From Candidatus Nanoarchaeia archaeon (GTDB taxonomy: Archaea; Nanobdellota; Nanobdellia; CSSed11-243R1), in the NCBI GenBank assembly GCA_028713895.1, contig JAQTNH010000001.1, positions 578,979 to 642,978 of the forward strand: DNA of 64,000 nucleotides. The letters are read 5' to 3'. How positions within the stretch are numbered: position 1 is the first letter of the stretch; the number at the start of each line of letters is the position of its first letter. Below, piece by piece: positions 31,513 to 40,592 of this stretch. A program made the translations under genes and the position numbers. Below the pieces are notes generated by a model, which saw only the letters and a list, made by a program, of their open reading frames with translations, had not been told where the DNA came from and did no database searches.

Positions 31513-33492
31513 ATGTATTTAACAATTGTACTAATCGCAGGGTTGGTTGCACTTGCTTTTGCAGGCTTGTTATTTGTTTCAATACTGCGGAAGCCAGCTG
31601 GAACTGACAAAATGCGGGAAATTTCAGGCGCGATTGCAGAAGGAGCAATGGCGTACATGAACAGACAGTTCAAAACAATCGGAGTAATAGCGGTTGTAAT
31701 AACAATCCTTCTTGGGTTTGTGATAAACATCCAGACCGCAATCAGCTTTGTTGTTGGAGCATTATTCAGCGCACTTGCAGGTTACATCGGGATGAACATG
31801 TCAATACGCGCAAACACAAGGACAGCTGAATCAGCCAAAGACGGCCTGAAAGCAGCACTGAACATTGCAGTTAAAGGCGGAGCAGTAACAGGCATGGCAA
31901 TTGTCGGGCTTGGAATACTCGCTGTCGCAGCACTGTTCTTTGTTTTCAAGGACCCGAAACTTATCATTGGCGCTGGATTCGGTGCATCACTTATATCACT
32001 TTTCGCAAGGGTTGGCGGAGGCATCTTTACAAAAGCAGCAGATGTCGGAGCTGATATTGTCGGTAAAGTTGAAAAAGGGATTCCAGAAGACGATCCTAGA
32101 AACCCAGCAGTCATTGCAGACAATGTCGGAGACAATGTAGGCGACTGCGCAGGGATGGGAGCAGACTTGTTTGAAACATATGTTGTTTCGCTTATCGCAG
32201 CAATGCTTCTTGCAGCAGGACTTGGACTTGGAGACACCGGCATAATCTTTCCAATGGTCATGGCAGCAGCAGGAATTTTTGCGTCAATAATCGGAGTTTT
32301 CTGCATCAGGATTGGCAGAAGCAACAACATCTGGGGCGCTCTCAGCAAAGGTGTATTCGCAACAATGATTATTGCGGCAATAGCATTCTTCGGAATAACA
32401 TGGTACATGTTTAACGGAGACCTGAAATACTTCTATTCAGCGCTTTCAGGGCTGGCAGTTGCAATAGCAATATGGTTCATAACAGAGCACTATACTGCAC
32501 GCGACAAGAAGCCAGTCGTAAGCATTGCAAAAGCAGCGCAGACTGGAGCAGGAACAAATGTCATTGCAGGGCTTGGAGTCGGAATGATTAGCACAGCTCT
32601 CCCGGTTCTGGCGATTGTTGCGGCAATATTTGCAGCGTACACGTTCGGGGGAATCTATGGAATCGCAATCGCAACAATGGCAATGATTTCAGTTACAGCA
32701 ATGATTGTAACACTTGACTCGTACGGGCCAATCACTGACAATGCAGGCGGAATAGCTGAGATGGCTGGACTACCGAAGAATGTGCGCGTAATCACAGATG
32801 ATTTGGATGCAATAGGAAACACAACAAAAGCAGTCACGAAAGGATTCGCAATAGGCTCGGCAGCGCTTGCAGCACTTTCGCTGTTTGCAGCATTTGCAAC
32901 AGAAGTGAACCTGACAGTGATAAACCTGCTTAACCCGGCTGTTGTAATAGGACTCTTCATCGGAGGCTGCGTGCCGTTCCTGTTTTCGGGCATGATAATG
33001 GGCTCGGTAGGAAGAGCAGCATTCGCAATTGTCAATGAAGTCCGCAGACAGTTCAAGGAAATGCCAGGAATTATGAAAGGCAAACAGAGGCCTGACTATG
33101 CAAAGGCAGTTGACATCTCAACACTGGCAGCATTGAAAGAAATGATTGCGCCAGGCGTACTCGCAGTAATAGTGCCTGTTGCAGTCGGATTCCTGCTTGG
33201 GCCAATGGCATTGGCTGGATTGCTCGCAGGAGTAATTGTCAGCGGCTTGGTTATGGCGCTATTCCTCTGCACTTCAGGAGCAGCATGGGACAATGCAAAG
33301 AAATACATTGAAGCAGGAAACCTGGGCGGAAAAGGCGGAGACACACACAAGGCAGCAGTAGTCGGAGACACTGTTGGAGACCCTGCAAAAGACAGTGCTG
33401 GGCCGGCAATTAATGCGCTTATCAAGGTAATGAACACGGTAAGCATAGTAATTGCAGCGGCAGTGTTGCTGTACAGCCTTAACCTGATTTAG
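31513..33492 (+). CDS. hppA: membrane H+-translocating pyrophosphatase, K+-independent type
   Basis: Polytopic proton pump driven by pyrophosphate hydrolysis, about 15-16 membrane helices, 659 residues. The substrate motif [35 protein letters not shown] and the C-terminal [14 protein letters not shown], both Asp-rich, are intact. Position 439 in GNTTKA is Lys, the residue that marks K+-independent enzymes (K+-dependent ones have Ala). It conserves energy from PPi made by tRNA charging and nucleotide synthesis. Stand-alone gene with its own promoter and T-rich terminator. Confidence 0.96.
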   Translation: MYLTIVLIAGLVALAFAGLLFVSILRKPAGTDKMREISGAIAEGAMAYMNRQFKTIGVIAVVITILLGFVINIQTAISFVVGALFSALAGYIGMNMSIRANTRTAESAKDGLKAALNIAVKGGAVTGMAIVGLGILAVAALFFVFKDPKLIIGAGFGASLISLFARVGGGIFTKAADVGADIVGKVEKGIPEDDPRNPAVIADNVGDNVGDCAGMGADLFETYVVSLIAAMLLAAGLGLGDTGIIFPMVMAAAGIFASIIGVFCIRIGRSNNIWGALSKGVFATMIIAAIAFFGITWYMFNGDLKYFYSALSGLAVAIAIWFITEHYTARDKKPVVSIAKAAQTGAGTNVIAGLGVGMISTALPVLAIVAAIFAAYTFGGIYGIAIATMAMISVTAMIVTLDSYGPITDNAGGIAEMAGLPKNVRVITDDLDAIGNTTKAVTKGFAIGSAALAALSLFAAFATEVNLTVINLLNPAVVIGLFIGGCVPFLFSGMIMGSVGRAAFAIVNEVRRQFKEMPGIMKGKQRPDYAKAVDISTLAALKEMIAPGVLAVIVPVAVGFLLGPMALAGLLAGVIVSGLVMALFLCTSGAAWDNAKKYIEAGNLGGKGGDTHKAAVVGDTVGDPAKDSAGPAINALIKVMNTVSIVIAAAVLLYSLNLI

Positions 33493-33497
33493 GCTTT

Positions 33498-33534
33498 CGT
33501 TTTCTTTTTTTATTTTTATTTCTTATTTTTATTT
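33498..33534 (+). terminator. T-rich archaeal terminator after hppA
   Basis: The 37 bp after the stop codon are runs of T on the coding strand (TTTTCTTTTTTTATTTTTATTTC and more) without a strong stem, the usual archaeal intrinsic terminator. Confidence 0.55.
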
Positions 33535-33593
33535 GACATATAACTCATTTTTGGTGACATAGGTTTATAATTAGCTTTTGAATACTTCTTGAC

Positions 33594-34922
33594 ATGGCAG
33601 AAGATTTAACAGTTTTAATAATTGGTTCTGGCGCAAGAGAACACACAATCTCAAGGGCTTATGAAAACAGCCCTCAAGTCCGTAAAATCATAGTTGCTCC
33701 TGGAAATGATTTTATAGGCTACAAAAGACAAAAAGAAGTGATAACAGATAAATCCTGCAGTTTAAAGAATCCTAATTCGATACTTGAAATCGCAAAAAAA
33801 TACAAGCCTGACATTGTGGATGTTGCGCAGGATGACGCCCTAGCAGCCGGAACTGTTGACTTACTGACACAAAATGGTTTTAGGGCTTTTGGCCCCACAA
33901 AACATGCATCCATGGTAGAGTGGGATAAACAATGGTCTAGAAACTTTATGGAAAGACATGGGATACCTACTCCGCAATTCAGATGTTTTAATTCAGAAGA
34001 ACAAGCAAAAACTTATGTGAAAGGGCTGTACGAGCAAGAACCTTCCAAGCTGCTTTATGTAAAGGCAACAGGTTTGTGCGCTGGAAAAGGAGCACTCAAG
34101 TCAAAAAGCCTTGAAGAGGCTGTTACAAACATTGAAAAAATGAAATTGTTTGGGGACGCAGGCAAAACATTTTTGGTTGAAGAAGGCTTGATTGGCGAGG
34201 AGTTCTCCTGCTATGCAATAAGCGACGGAAATAATTATAAAATCCTCAAGTCTGCACAGGACAACAAAACAGTTTTTAATTTTGACGATGGGGACCAGAC
34301 AGGCGGAATGGGCGCAGTCTCGCCTGCACAAGTTACTGCCCCAATCTCCAAGGAGATTGAAGAACAGCTAATTGCCAAAGCAATAAATGGGATGAATAGA
34401 GAAAGAATCCCTTTTGTCGGAGTGCTTTATGTCGGAGGGATTGCAGTAAACGGAAAACCAATGAACATTGAATACAATGCCAGATGGGGGGACCCTGAAT
34501 GCCAGGTTGTGCTGCCTTCCATTAAAACAGATTACGCAGAGATTGTTTTGTCCTGCCTGGAAGGAAGACTTGACAGAACCGAGATTGAACAGGATAACAA
34601 GACAAGGGTCTGCGTTGTCGGAGCGTCTCGTGGTTATCCAAATGATTACAAGGCTGTAAAAGGGAAAAGGATTTACGGGCTTGAAAAAGCAATGACAATG
34701 AAAGGAGTCACTGTCTTTGGGGCTGGGATTGATGTCAGGGACGGAAAATTCTATGCAAACGGGGGCAGACTTTATGGCATTGTTGGAGAGGGCGATGATA
34801 TTTTAGAAGCAAGACCCAATGCATATTCAGCAATGGCACATACTTTTATTGAAGGAAACAATCTGCACTACAGGACCGATATTGGCTGGAGAGATGTTGA
34901 ACGATTCTTAAGAAAACTTTGA
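33594..34922 (+). CDS. purD: phosphoribosylamine-glycine ligase (GAR synthetase)
   Basis: Joins glycine to phosphoribosylamine in purine synthesis. ATP-grasp enzyme: N-terminal domain LIIGSGAREHTI, then FGPTKHASMVEWDK, the ATP site AGKGALKSK, and metal/phosphate block NARWGDPECQVVLP. Length 442 is normal. No other purine gene is within the window, so the pathway, if present, is scattered. It ends 11 bp before a convergent PIN-domain gene. Confidence 0.95.
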   Translation: MAEDLTVLIIGSGAREHTISRAYENSPQVRKIIVAPGNDFIGYKRQKEVITDKSCSLKNPNSILEIAKKYKPDIVDVAQDDALAAGTVDLLTQNGFRAFGPTKHASMVEWDKQWSRNFMERHGIPTPQFRCFNSEEQAKTYVKGLYEQEPSKLLYVKATGLCAGKGALKSKSLEEAVTNIEKMKLFGDAGKTFLVEEGLIGEEFSCYAISDGNNYKILKSAQDNKTVFNFDDGDQTGGMGAVSPAQVTAPISKEIEEQLIAKAINGMNRERIPFVGVLYVGGIAVNGKPMNIEYNARWGDPECQVVLPSIKTDYAEIVLSCLEGRLDRTEIEQDNKTRVCVVGASRGYPNDYKAVKGKRIYGLEKAMTMKGVTVFGAGIDVRDGKFYANGGRLYGIVGEGDDILEARPNAYSAMAHTFIEGNNLHYRTDIGWRDVERFLRKL

Positions 34923-34933
34923 ATATAATCTAT

Positions 34934-35293
34934 TTACTCCAAAGCAAGGTGCTGCTCTTTACGCAGCGTGACTATGTGAACGCCTGCTTTCTTTGCCTTG
35001 CGCTTCAGCTCTGCGTCCTGAGTTGCGATAAGCGCGTGCTCTTTCAGCGCGAGATTGATAACTGTATCATCGACTGTCTTTGCCTTTGGGATGTCAACAA
35101 CAATCACATTCCGCTGTTCCATCAGGTCAATCGCAGCGATTCCCATCTTTTTTGTGCGGAGCTCTTCAATACAGACAAAAGGAATCATAGTCCTGAACTC
35201 TTCGTCAAAGATTCTGTTGAATTCTGAGAAAATGTCCACCTTGAACTGAAACGGTATCAGGCAAAAATTTGTGTCCAAAATAACCTTTAACAT
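34934..35293 (-). CDS. PIN-domain ribonuclease, VapC9/Fcf1-like
   Basis: Start chosen at MLKVILDTNFCLIP, where the PIN fold begins; the longer frame adds 54 unrelated residues. Acidic residues fit the PIN active site: Asp in LDTNF, Glu in CIEELRT, Asp in TVDDTVINLA and Asp in TQDAELK. 119 residues. No antitoxin gene is next to it, and the sequence LDTNFxLIPFQFKVDIF is close to archaeal rRNA-processing Fcf1/UTP24-type proteins, so rRNA maturation is more likely than a toxin. Confidence 0.83.
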   Translation of the reverse strand: MLKVILDTNFCLIPFQFKVDIFSEFNRIFDEEFRTMIPFVCIEELRTKKMGIAAIDLMEQRNVIVVDIPKAKTVDDTVINLALKEHALIATQDAELKRKAKKAGVHIVTLRKEQHLALE

Positions 35294-35352
35294 AAGTTTT
35301 AATAAAATCGAATACTTTAAAAAATGTACTATTTTGGGCAGACAGCAACCAT

Positions 35353-35360
35353 TATATATC
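35353..35360 (+). promoter_or_regulatory. TATA box of the toxin-like surface-protein gene
   Basis: TATATATC in the divergent gap predicts transcription start near 35385 and a leader of about 60 nt, longer than usual for this window. The leader contains a weak hairpin (CATTG/CAATG) and GAGGGGTGG before the GTG start. Confidence 0.4.
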
Positions 35361-35446
35361 CGGACTGCCTTCAAATATATTGGGCAAGTGTTTACATTGT
35401 TCTTTGCAATGATTACTGGGGTGACATAGAGAGGGGTGGAACCTGA

Positions 35447-38400
35447 GTGAAACAACTGTTCCGGATTAGACTGATTTTATTGTTCGTAATTCTTGTATTA
35501 GTTATAGGCTCCTCCCTGGCTATCACATCAGTCTCAAGCAAAAAGATGTGCAGAGATAATCCAAGCTCTAGTGGTAGTTGCACATCAAGCGATGGTTTTT
35601 ATGATGCTACAGACAAAGTTTGGTTCTACTGGAAAGAGTACGGAGTAACACATAACGGCTGCATACATATGCACCATACGCACACAGAAACACAGCCAGA
35701 CGGAGATACATATACTGGCGAAACCCACAGTTTCAGTGAATGCGATGGTAATTGGGACTATTATTCATGGGAATGGTCGTGGTGGGGAACAAACGGCCCT
35801 GAAGATGATGCATGGCGCCCAGGTTCGTATAACGTAGAATACTTAGCTGAAGACAAAAAGGATAATACCCACAAACATTTTTATTTTGATTTCACAATAA
35901 AAGGACTTACGATAAGCAATGCTGCCACCTGCAAGTCTGTCGGGGAGAATTACTGCAATGAAAACAGCGGACATTACAAAGTTACAGACACTGTTTACAA
36001 TTTCTACAGGGCATGGTGGGTGTTCCATGATGAAAACGCTGATCTTACAGTGAGTTACCATATCCACACACCATGGGGCGAAACGTGGTATTATGATGAC
36101 AAGAATTATTACGTAGGCGGTGACTATGAATATTTCTGGAATTGGAAAAGCTTTAGCCCGCCGGGCGGAAAGTGGACTCCAGGGAATTACAGGGTAGACT
36201 ACGAAGTGACTGATAACAGGATAAGCTATGACCAGACATTCAAAATCCCTTTCACAATTGACGAGCCTGACTGTTCGTATCTTGCGGGATGCAGCAGCGG
36301 TGTCTTGAAAACAAACTGCAGATATGATTCAGGCGCAGGAGACTGCATGTGCGACAGCTACACACAACCGGATAACGGGTGGTACTGCAAAAATAACGGG
36401 GCAATGGAAAAACGGAATTACACAGGAACATGTTCTGGAAGCAGCTGGAACTATAATATACTGAACAGTGTTGACTGCGGAACATACAACACCGCAGGCT
36501 CAGGGACATACTGCAACAGCAATGAACTCCGCACAAAAACCTGGAGCTGGGCTTACAAGTGCTCAAACGGGGACAACCAGAAACCAGAAGCTGTGTGCGC
36601 ATTTGATAAGTCCATATCCTCTGAAACAGATACGCTGAGCCAGAACTGCGATGCAGGATATGACGGCAGTTACTGCAATGCCGCAGGGAATATCGAGCAG
36701 AGAGACTACAAATGCTTTGGCGCAACAAGCGCAGGCATGCCAGCCGAGACAGATTCGTACAGTCCCCCTGCTGACTTTGTTGAAAAAGATAAAAGGCGGA
36801 TAGACAAAGGAAGGGGTATAGTTGAAGAATTCTCAGCCACAATAATCCACTCAACTTCTGCGGCAGAATCACTGCCGTACTGCGGCTACGACACAGCATC
36901 AACAACAGCCTGTGTGATTGGATGCACATATCTCAGCGGCACAGCAGTATGCAAAGGAGTTGACCTAAAAAGCACATTCACTGCTCCAAGCGCCATGATT
37001 GGAGACAAAATTAACATTACTGTCAATTACACATCAAAGTCTTATTCAGGAAACACGAAATTCGCAGTTGATTTAACAGGCTTAACAGATTCAGAACAGG
37101 CGTTTACAACAGCTGTAATCGCAAATGCGGACAGCTCTGTTGTCCTGCAGTATACAATACCATACACTGCAGATGCGCTGCCAGACATGCAGTACAGAGT
37201 ACGTGTTTATGACGCAGCAGGAAACCTTCTGAGCACGTTAAGCAGCGGAAAAATATCAATCGAGGGTTTTGTTGACATAACAAAAGTCAGCACTGCAGAC
37301 GAGTATACAACAGGCTCCTCTGCCAAAGTGAGTCTTGATTATGTTTCGTACGGAATAGACAAAGATGTCAAATTCAAACTGGACATAGGCACATGCAAAA
37401 CAATGGACTACGCCAGCTGCAATGCACGCGAACAGAACTACCAGGTATGCAGGAGCGAGGAAGTGTGCATGTCCGAACCAATATTCTCAATAATGGCAAC
37501 CAAAGAGAAAGTTCCGATACGAGAACCTGAACCTATTATATACAAGCCGATAATCACTCTTCCCGTTCATAAATGCAAGTTCGAAACAAGATGCTATGGG
37601 GATATTGTAAAACTTGATAATAAATGTTATACATGCACTGATTTTGCAAAAGAGGTTTCGTATGAACTCGCGCTGGATGTTGACAAGGGCGCAAACAGCT
37701 TTGAGCTGGACATGCCGCTGCCTTCAAACATGAGCGAAGGAAGCTATGCGGTGCTTGTGCAGGTGTTCAATGACAAAGACAAACTGTTCGACTCCATGAC
37801 GTCAAGTCCGTTCATCACGTCAAAGATTTTCCCAACAACAGGAGCGATAGGGTTCTATCCCACTGCAGGAGACGGCGATTCCTCTGGCAAAACAGGAGGA
37901 GCGCTGAAGACGATTGCAATCGGAATAGCTGTCACAGCGGCAATCGCCTCAATCGCAGCATTTTCAATATCTGTTGTCAAATCAAGCAGAGGCGGAACTG
38001 ATTACCTCAGCGAGCTGAACAAATCAATAGGCAAAACAACAGATGTTTTCTCAAAAGTAGTCAAAGACAGAAGCGAGGACATGAAAGAAAAAACAGGGCC
38101 TGTGTTCACTCCGATTACGCCTCCAAAAATTGGGGCTCCACGAAGCGATTACTCGGGAGTGCAGCAGCCGATGGGGGACTATGCAGGCACAGTAACAGCG
38201 CCTGGACAGTATGATGACAGCAAATACAAGGGGCACGGAAGCCCGCCAGCAATACCACCTTACACAAGCCTGCCAGGATATCACAGGCCAGGCATGAGCC
38301 AGGATGACCCTGCGCCAGGAACCAACCCGCTGCCTGATGATGGCGGAGATAATAATGATGCCGGATATTATGGTGGAACTCCCCTTCCAAATTCATTTTG

Positions 38401-39547
38401 GGAGCCCTCTGAAGAAACAGATGCAGACGCATTTTTCAATGAAAATGGCTATTCAGGCGTTACCGGTTTCATAGCTCATCTTAAGGATTGGCTTGAAGAG
38501 CCGTTACACGCAATAGAAGGTGCCCCAGGCAGTCTTGGTTGGCAAGTTAAATTTGCCTTGGATACAATAGTTGGTTTCTTAGATGGAGCAGCCCAAATGA
38601 TTGATGGCTTGATATATCTTGCCAAATCTTTGTTTACTGACCCTGTCGGAACTATATCCGCTTTGTTTGGCGCAATATGGGACGCAGCAACCCATCCGGT
38701 AGAAACAATCAATGGAGTAATCAATTATTTCAAGGAAGAAGTTGATGACGGCCATCCTGGACGCGCTGTTGGAAAAGCCATATTTGAAATAGCCGCTTTT
38801 GTTGTCACTCCTGCTAAAATTGCAGAAGCAACTGGTTTGGGCGGGAAACTTTCAAAAATGTCCGGCCTTTTGAGAGCAGGCGCATTACTATCTAAAGCTA
38901 CAAAACTTGCAACGTATTACTCTAAAATTCTGAATATAGCCAAAAGCGAGCTTTTGAATATGTTTAACCAGCTTGAAAAGATGGATTATGCACTGGCTGC
39001 AAGACTTGAAAAGCTGGTTAGGATAAAGGGTTCAGAAAACTGGGTAAGCGAGATGTACACTTCCAAACTCAATCCCCGAAATTTGAACGGAATAATAGGG
39101 GAGATTGATAATGTTGAGTTTTGGCAAGCCGCCAAATTTACAGTAACTAAAGTTTCGTATATGGCAAATGTTGTGATACCTGATAAATATCTGTCACGAT
39201 TTAAACCAGGTCAATTTATATCGAAAAACACCGTTCAGATGCAGATAGACGCATTCGTTACAAAAGGCGGAGTAAAATACATAGTTGAGAAAAAAGCGTG
39301 GACCAACTTAGAATTCAAAACACTTGACAGTCTCAAAGATTTTGAAAGACAGATAATTAAATACAAATATAGGGCTGTAACAGATAAAGCAAAAGCTATA
39401 ATAAATATAGATAAATCCTTGTTAATGAAGGATTACAGCGCATTAAGCCAAGAAATGCGCGAACAGATTGGCAGAATCAAAACACTGTTAGAGAACGAAT
39501 ACACAGCACAGATTATAGAAGGCAAATGGGTTTTTGTTTCCAAATGA
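35447..39547 (+). CDS. polymorphic toxin-like surface protein with C-terminal PD-(D/E)XK nuclease
   Basis: 1366 residues, GTG start with GAGGGGTGG upstream. Signal peptide 1-26; two related Trp/Tyr-rich beta domains (about 30-150 and 160-275); Cys-rich stretch (280-500); two beta-sandwich domains (about 510-640); a Cys-containing region to 810; membrane span 821-843 followed by KSSR; Pro/Gly-rich linker to about 1000; helical hydrophobic part (1003-1135, with HPVETINGVINYFKEE and GRAVGKAIFEIAAF) like bacterial pre-toxin domains; terminal nuclease-like domain with E1219 (GIIGE), D1268 (QIDAF) and E1281-x-K1283 (VEKKAW). A gene in immunity position follows after 19 bp. By the positive-inside rule the nuclease is cytosolic, so it may be a receptor-effector rather than an exported toxin. 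Confidence 0.75.
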   Translation: MKQLFRIRLILLFVILVLVIGSSLAITSVSSKKMCRDNPSSSGSCTSSDGFYDATDKVWFYWKEYGVTHNGCIHMHHTHTETQPDGDTYTGETHSFSECDGNWDYYSWEWSWWGTNGPEDDAWRPGSYNVEYLAEDKKDNTHKHFYFDFTIKGLTISNAATCKSVGENYCNENSGHYKVTDTVYNFYRAWWVFHDENADLTVSYHIHTPWGETWYYDDKNYYVGGDYEYFWNWKSFSPPGGKWTPGNYRVDYEVTDNRISYDQTFKIPFTIDEPDCSYLAGCSSGVLKTNCRYDSGAGDCMCDSYTQPDNGWYCKNNGAMEKRNYTGTCSGSSWNYNILNSVDCGTYNTAGSGTYCNSNELRTKTWSWAYKCSNGDNQKPEAVCAFDKSISSETDTLSQNCDAGYDGSYCNAAGNIEQRDYKCFGATSAGMPAETDSYSPPADFVEKDKRRIDKGRGIVEEFSATIIHSTSAAESLPYCGYDTASTTACVIGCTYLSGTAVCKGVDLKSTFTAPSAMIGDKINITVNYTSKSYSGNTKFAVDLTGLTDSEQAFTTAVIANADSSVVLQYTIPYTADALPDMQYRVRVYDAAGNLLSTLSSGKISIEGFVDITKVSTADEYTTGSSAKVSLDYVSYGIDKDVKFKLDIGTCKTMDYASCNAREQNYQVCRSEEVCMSEPIFSIMATKEKVPIREPEPIIYKPIITLPVHKCKFETRCYGDIVKLDNKCYTCTDFAKEVSYELALDVDKGANSFELDMPLPSNMSEGSYAVLVQVFNDKDKLFDSMTSSPFITSKIFPTTGAIGFYPTAGDGDSSGKTGGALKTIAIGIAVTAAIASIAAFSISVVKSSRGGTDYLSELNKSIGKTTDVFSKVVKDRSEDMKEKTGPVFTPITPPKIGAPRSDYSGVQQPMGDYAGTVTAPGQYDDSKYKGHGSPPAIPPYTSLPGYHRPGMSQDDPAPGTNPLPDDGGDNNDAGYYGGTPLPNSFWEPSEETDADAFFNENGYSGVTGFIAHLKDWLEEPLHAIEGAPGSLGWQVKFALDTIVGFLDGAAQMIDGLIYLAKSLFTDPVGTISALFGAIWDAATHPVETINGVINYFKEEVDDGHPGRAVGKAIFEIAAFVVTPAKIAEATGLGGKLSKMSGLLRAGALLSKATKLATYYSKILNIAKSELLNMFNQLEKMDYALAARLEKLVRIKGSENWVSEMYTSKLNPRNLNGIIGEIDNVEFWQAAKFTVTKVSYMANVVIPDKYLSRFKPGQFISKNTVQMQIDAFVTKGGVKYIVEKKAWTNLEFKTLDSLKDFERQIIKYKYRAVTDKAKAIINIDKSLLMKDYSALSQEMREQIGRIKTLLENEYTAQIIEGKWVFVSK

Positions 39548-39566
39548 AGCCAGGGAGCGATAAAGT

Positions 39567-40301
39567 ATGTCAGAAAAAAAATCATATGTGGCATTCCATG
39601 TAAAAACTGGGATTGAAGAAAAACAAATGGCGGACTTAGCCAGTGCTTCGAAGAAATACGCCCTAAACAAAATTTACTTTCTTGCATCAACAAAATCAGG
39701 TTACGAAACTATTGATCCTAAAAAAGCCGCTGCGCTAATAAAAGAAGGCAAGAGTGCTGAACTTTCGTTTGTTATGAAATTTAAAGGCCCTAAATTCACA
39801 CCGGAACTTTCGGTTTCGTTTGAACCTGACAAAAAAGGATGTCTGTTGTGTGTTTCTACAATTGAAGACAATCTTACCCGATATTTTGATAACAGTTCTA
39901 TTGAAAAAGACTCTGGTGTCCTGAACCAAAAAATGTTTTTAGATTTTTGTAAAGACGTATACAACATATTCCACCCACTAATTGGTTTTTCAGGAAGAAA
40001 TGATTTTGAGGGGGACTCTACAAAAGACTGGTTGTCTAAACTTGAAATCAGGTACCTTTCATCCATAATGTTTTTTGGACATGATTACGTTAAAAAATAC
40101 GGCAAGGTGCAACTTTTGAAGACCTATGGCGCATGGAAGATTGACGCTTTTAAAGACGGCGGAGTAATGATTGCATTGCAACCCATGATGTCTGCATGGG
40201 GGATAGGTTCTAAAGAGAAAGAGTTTGTGAAAGCTTCTTCACATTTGCTTGCACTTTTTAAAATAAAACATGATAAAGAAAATAAATGGCTCTTTTACTG
40301 A
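39567..40301 (+). CDS. candidate immunity protein for the adjacent nuclease-toxin
   Basis: 244 residues, no signal peptide or membrane span, so cytosolic. It starts 19 bp after the toxin-like gene behind a GGGAG Shine-Dalgarno sequence. Middle and C-terminal blocks WLSKLEIRYLSSIMFFGHDYVKKYGKVQLL and FKDGGVMIALQP resemble in style the W-shaped immunity proteins of bacterial polymorphic toxins, but I cannot name a family. Assignment rests on position, strand, spacing and cytosolic nature. It ends 7 bp inside a convergent small gene. Confidence 0.6.
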   Translation: MSEKKSYVAFHVKTGIEEKQMADLASASKKYALNKIYFLASTKSGYETIDPKKAAALIKEGKSAELSFVMKFKGPKFTPELSVSFEPDKKGCLLCVSTIEDNLTRYFDNSSIEKDSGVLNQKMFLDFCKDVYNIFHPLIGFSGRNDFEGDSTKDWLSKLEIRYLSSIMFFGHDYVKKYGKVQLLKTYGAWKIDAFKDGGVMIALQPMMSAWGIGSKEKEFVKASSHLLALFKIKHDKENKWLFY

Positions 40302-40567
40302 CCCGCGCTGCCTTCGCCGGATTCGCCAACTCCTTCCCCAACTGTCAGGCTGTAAGTCTCGTTTGCAAAGCGTTCGGTGAGATTTGGCTCGGCAACATTC
40401 CCGTTTGGAACTCCGCCGCCTGAGCTGGATTCTGCCACAGGCATAGTTGAGTTTTGAACTGTGTTTTGGACAGTATTTCCGCCTATATTATATATCACAA
40501 ACAGAGCCAGCGCTACGATTACTGTTATCCCGATTACCAAACAGAATACATTGATTTTCATAACCAC
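40295..40567 (-). CDS. small membrane-anchored exported protein
   Basis: 90 residues: N-terminal hydrophobic helix (about 5-27) and a low-complexity exposed part rich in Ser, Gly, Asn, Val and Glu with NxS/T sites. No cysteine beyond the helix. It lies 25 bp downstream of aIF2 gamma on the same strand, and its 3' end overlaps the immunity candidate. No family recognised. Confidence 0.5.
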   Translation of the reverse strand: MVMKINVFCLVIGITVIVALALFVIYNIGGNTVQNTVQNSTMPVAESSSGGGVPNGNVAEPNLTERFANETYSLTVGEGVGESGEGSAGQ

Positions 40568-40592
40568 TACAAAACACTGCAGAAATTTAAGA

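Noticed and set aside
31782-32408. 208-residue antisense frame in hppA
   Set aside because: Opposite strand of a conserved membrane pump; repetitive Ala/Ser/Ile content is expected for antisense of such a gene.
34934-35293. VapBC-type toxin-antitoxin pair
   Set aside because: No antitoxin gene adjoins; the sequence is closer to rRNA-processing PIN proteins, so a toxin role is unlikely.
34934-35455. Longer 173-residue form of the PIN protein
   Set aside because: First 54 residues overlap the promoter of the next gene and are unlike PIN proteins; the ATG at 35293 starts the fold.
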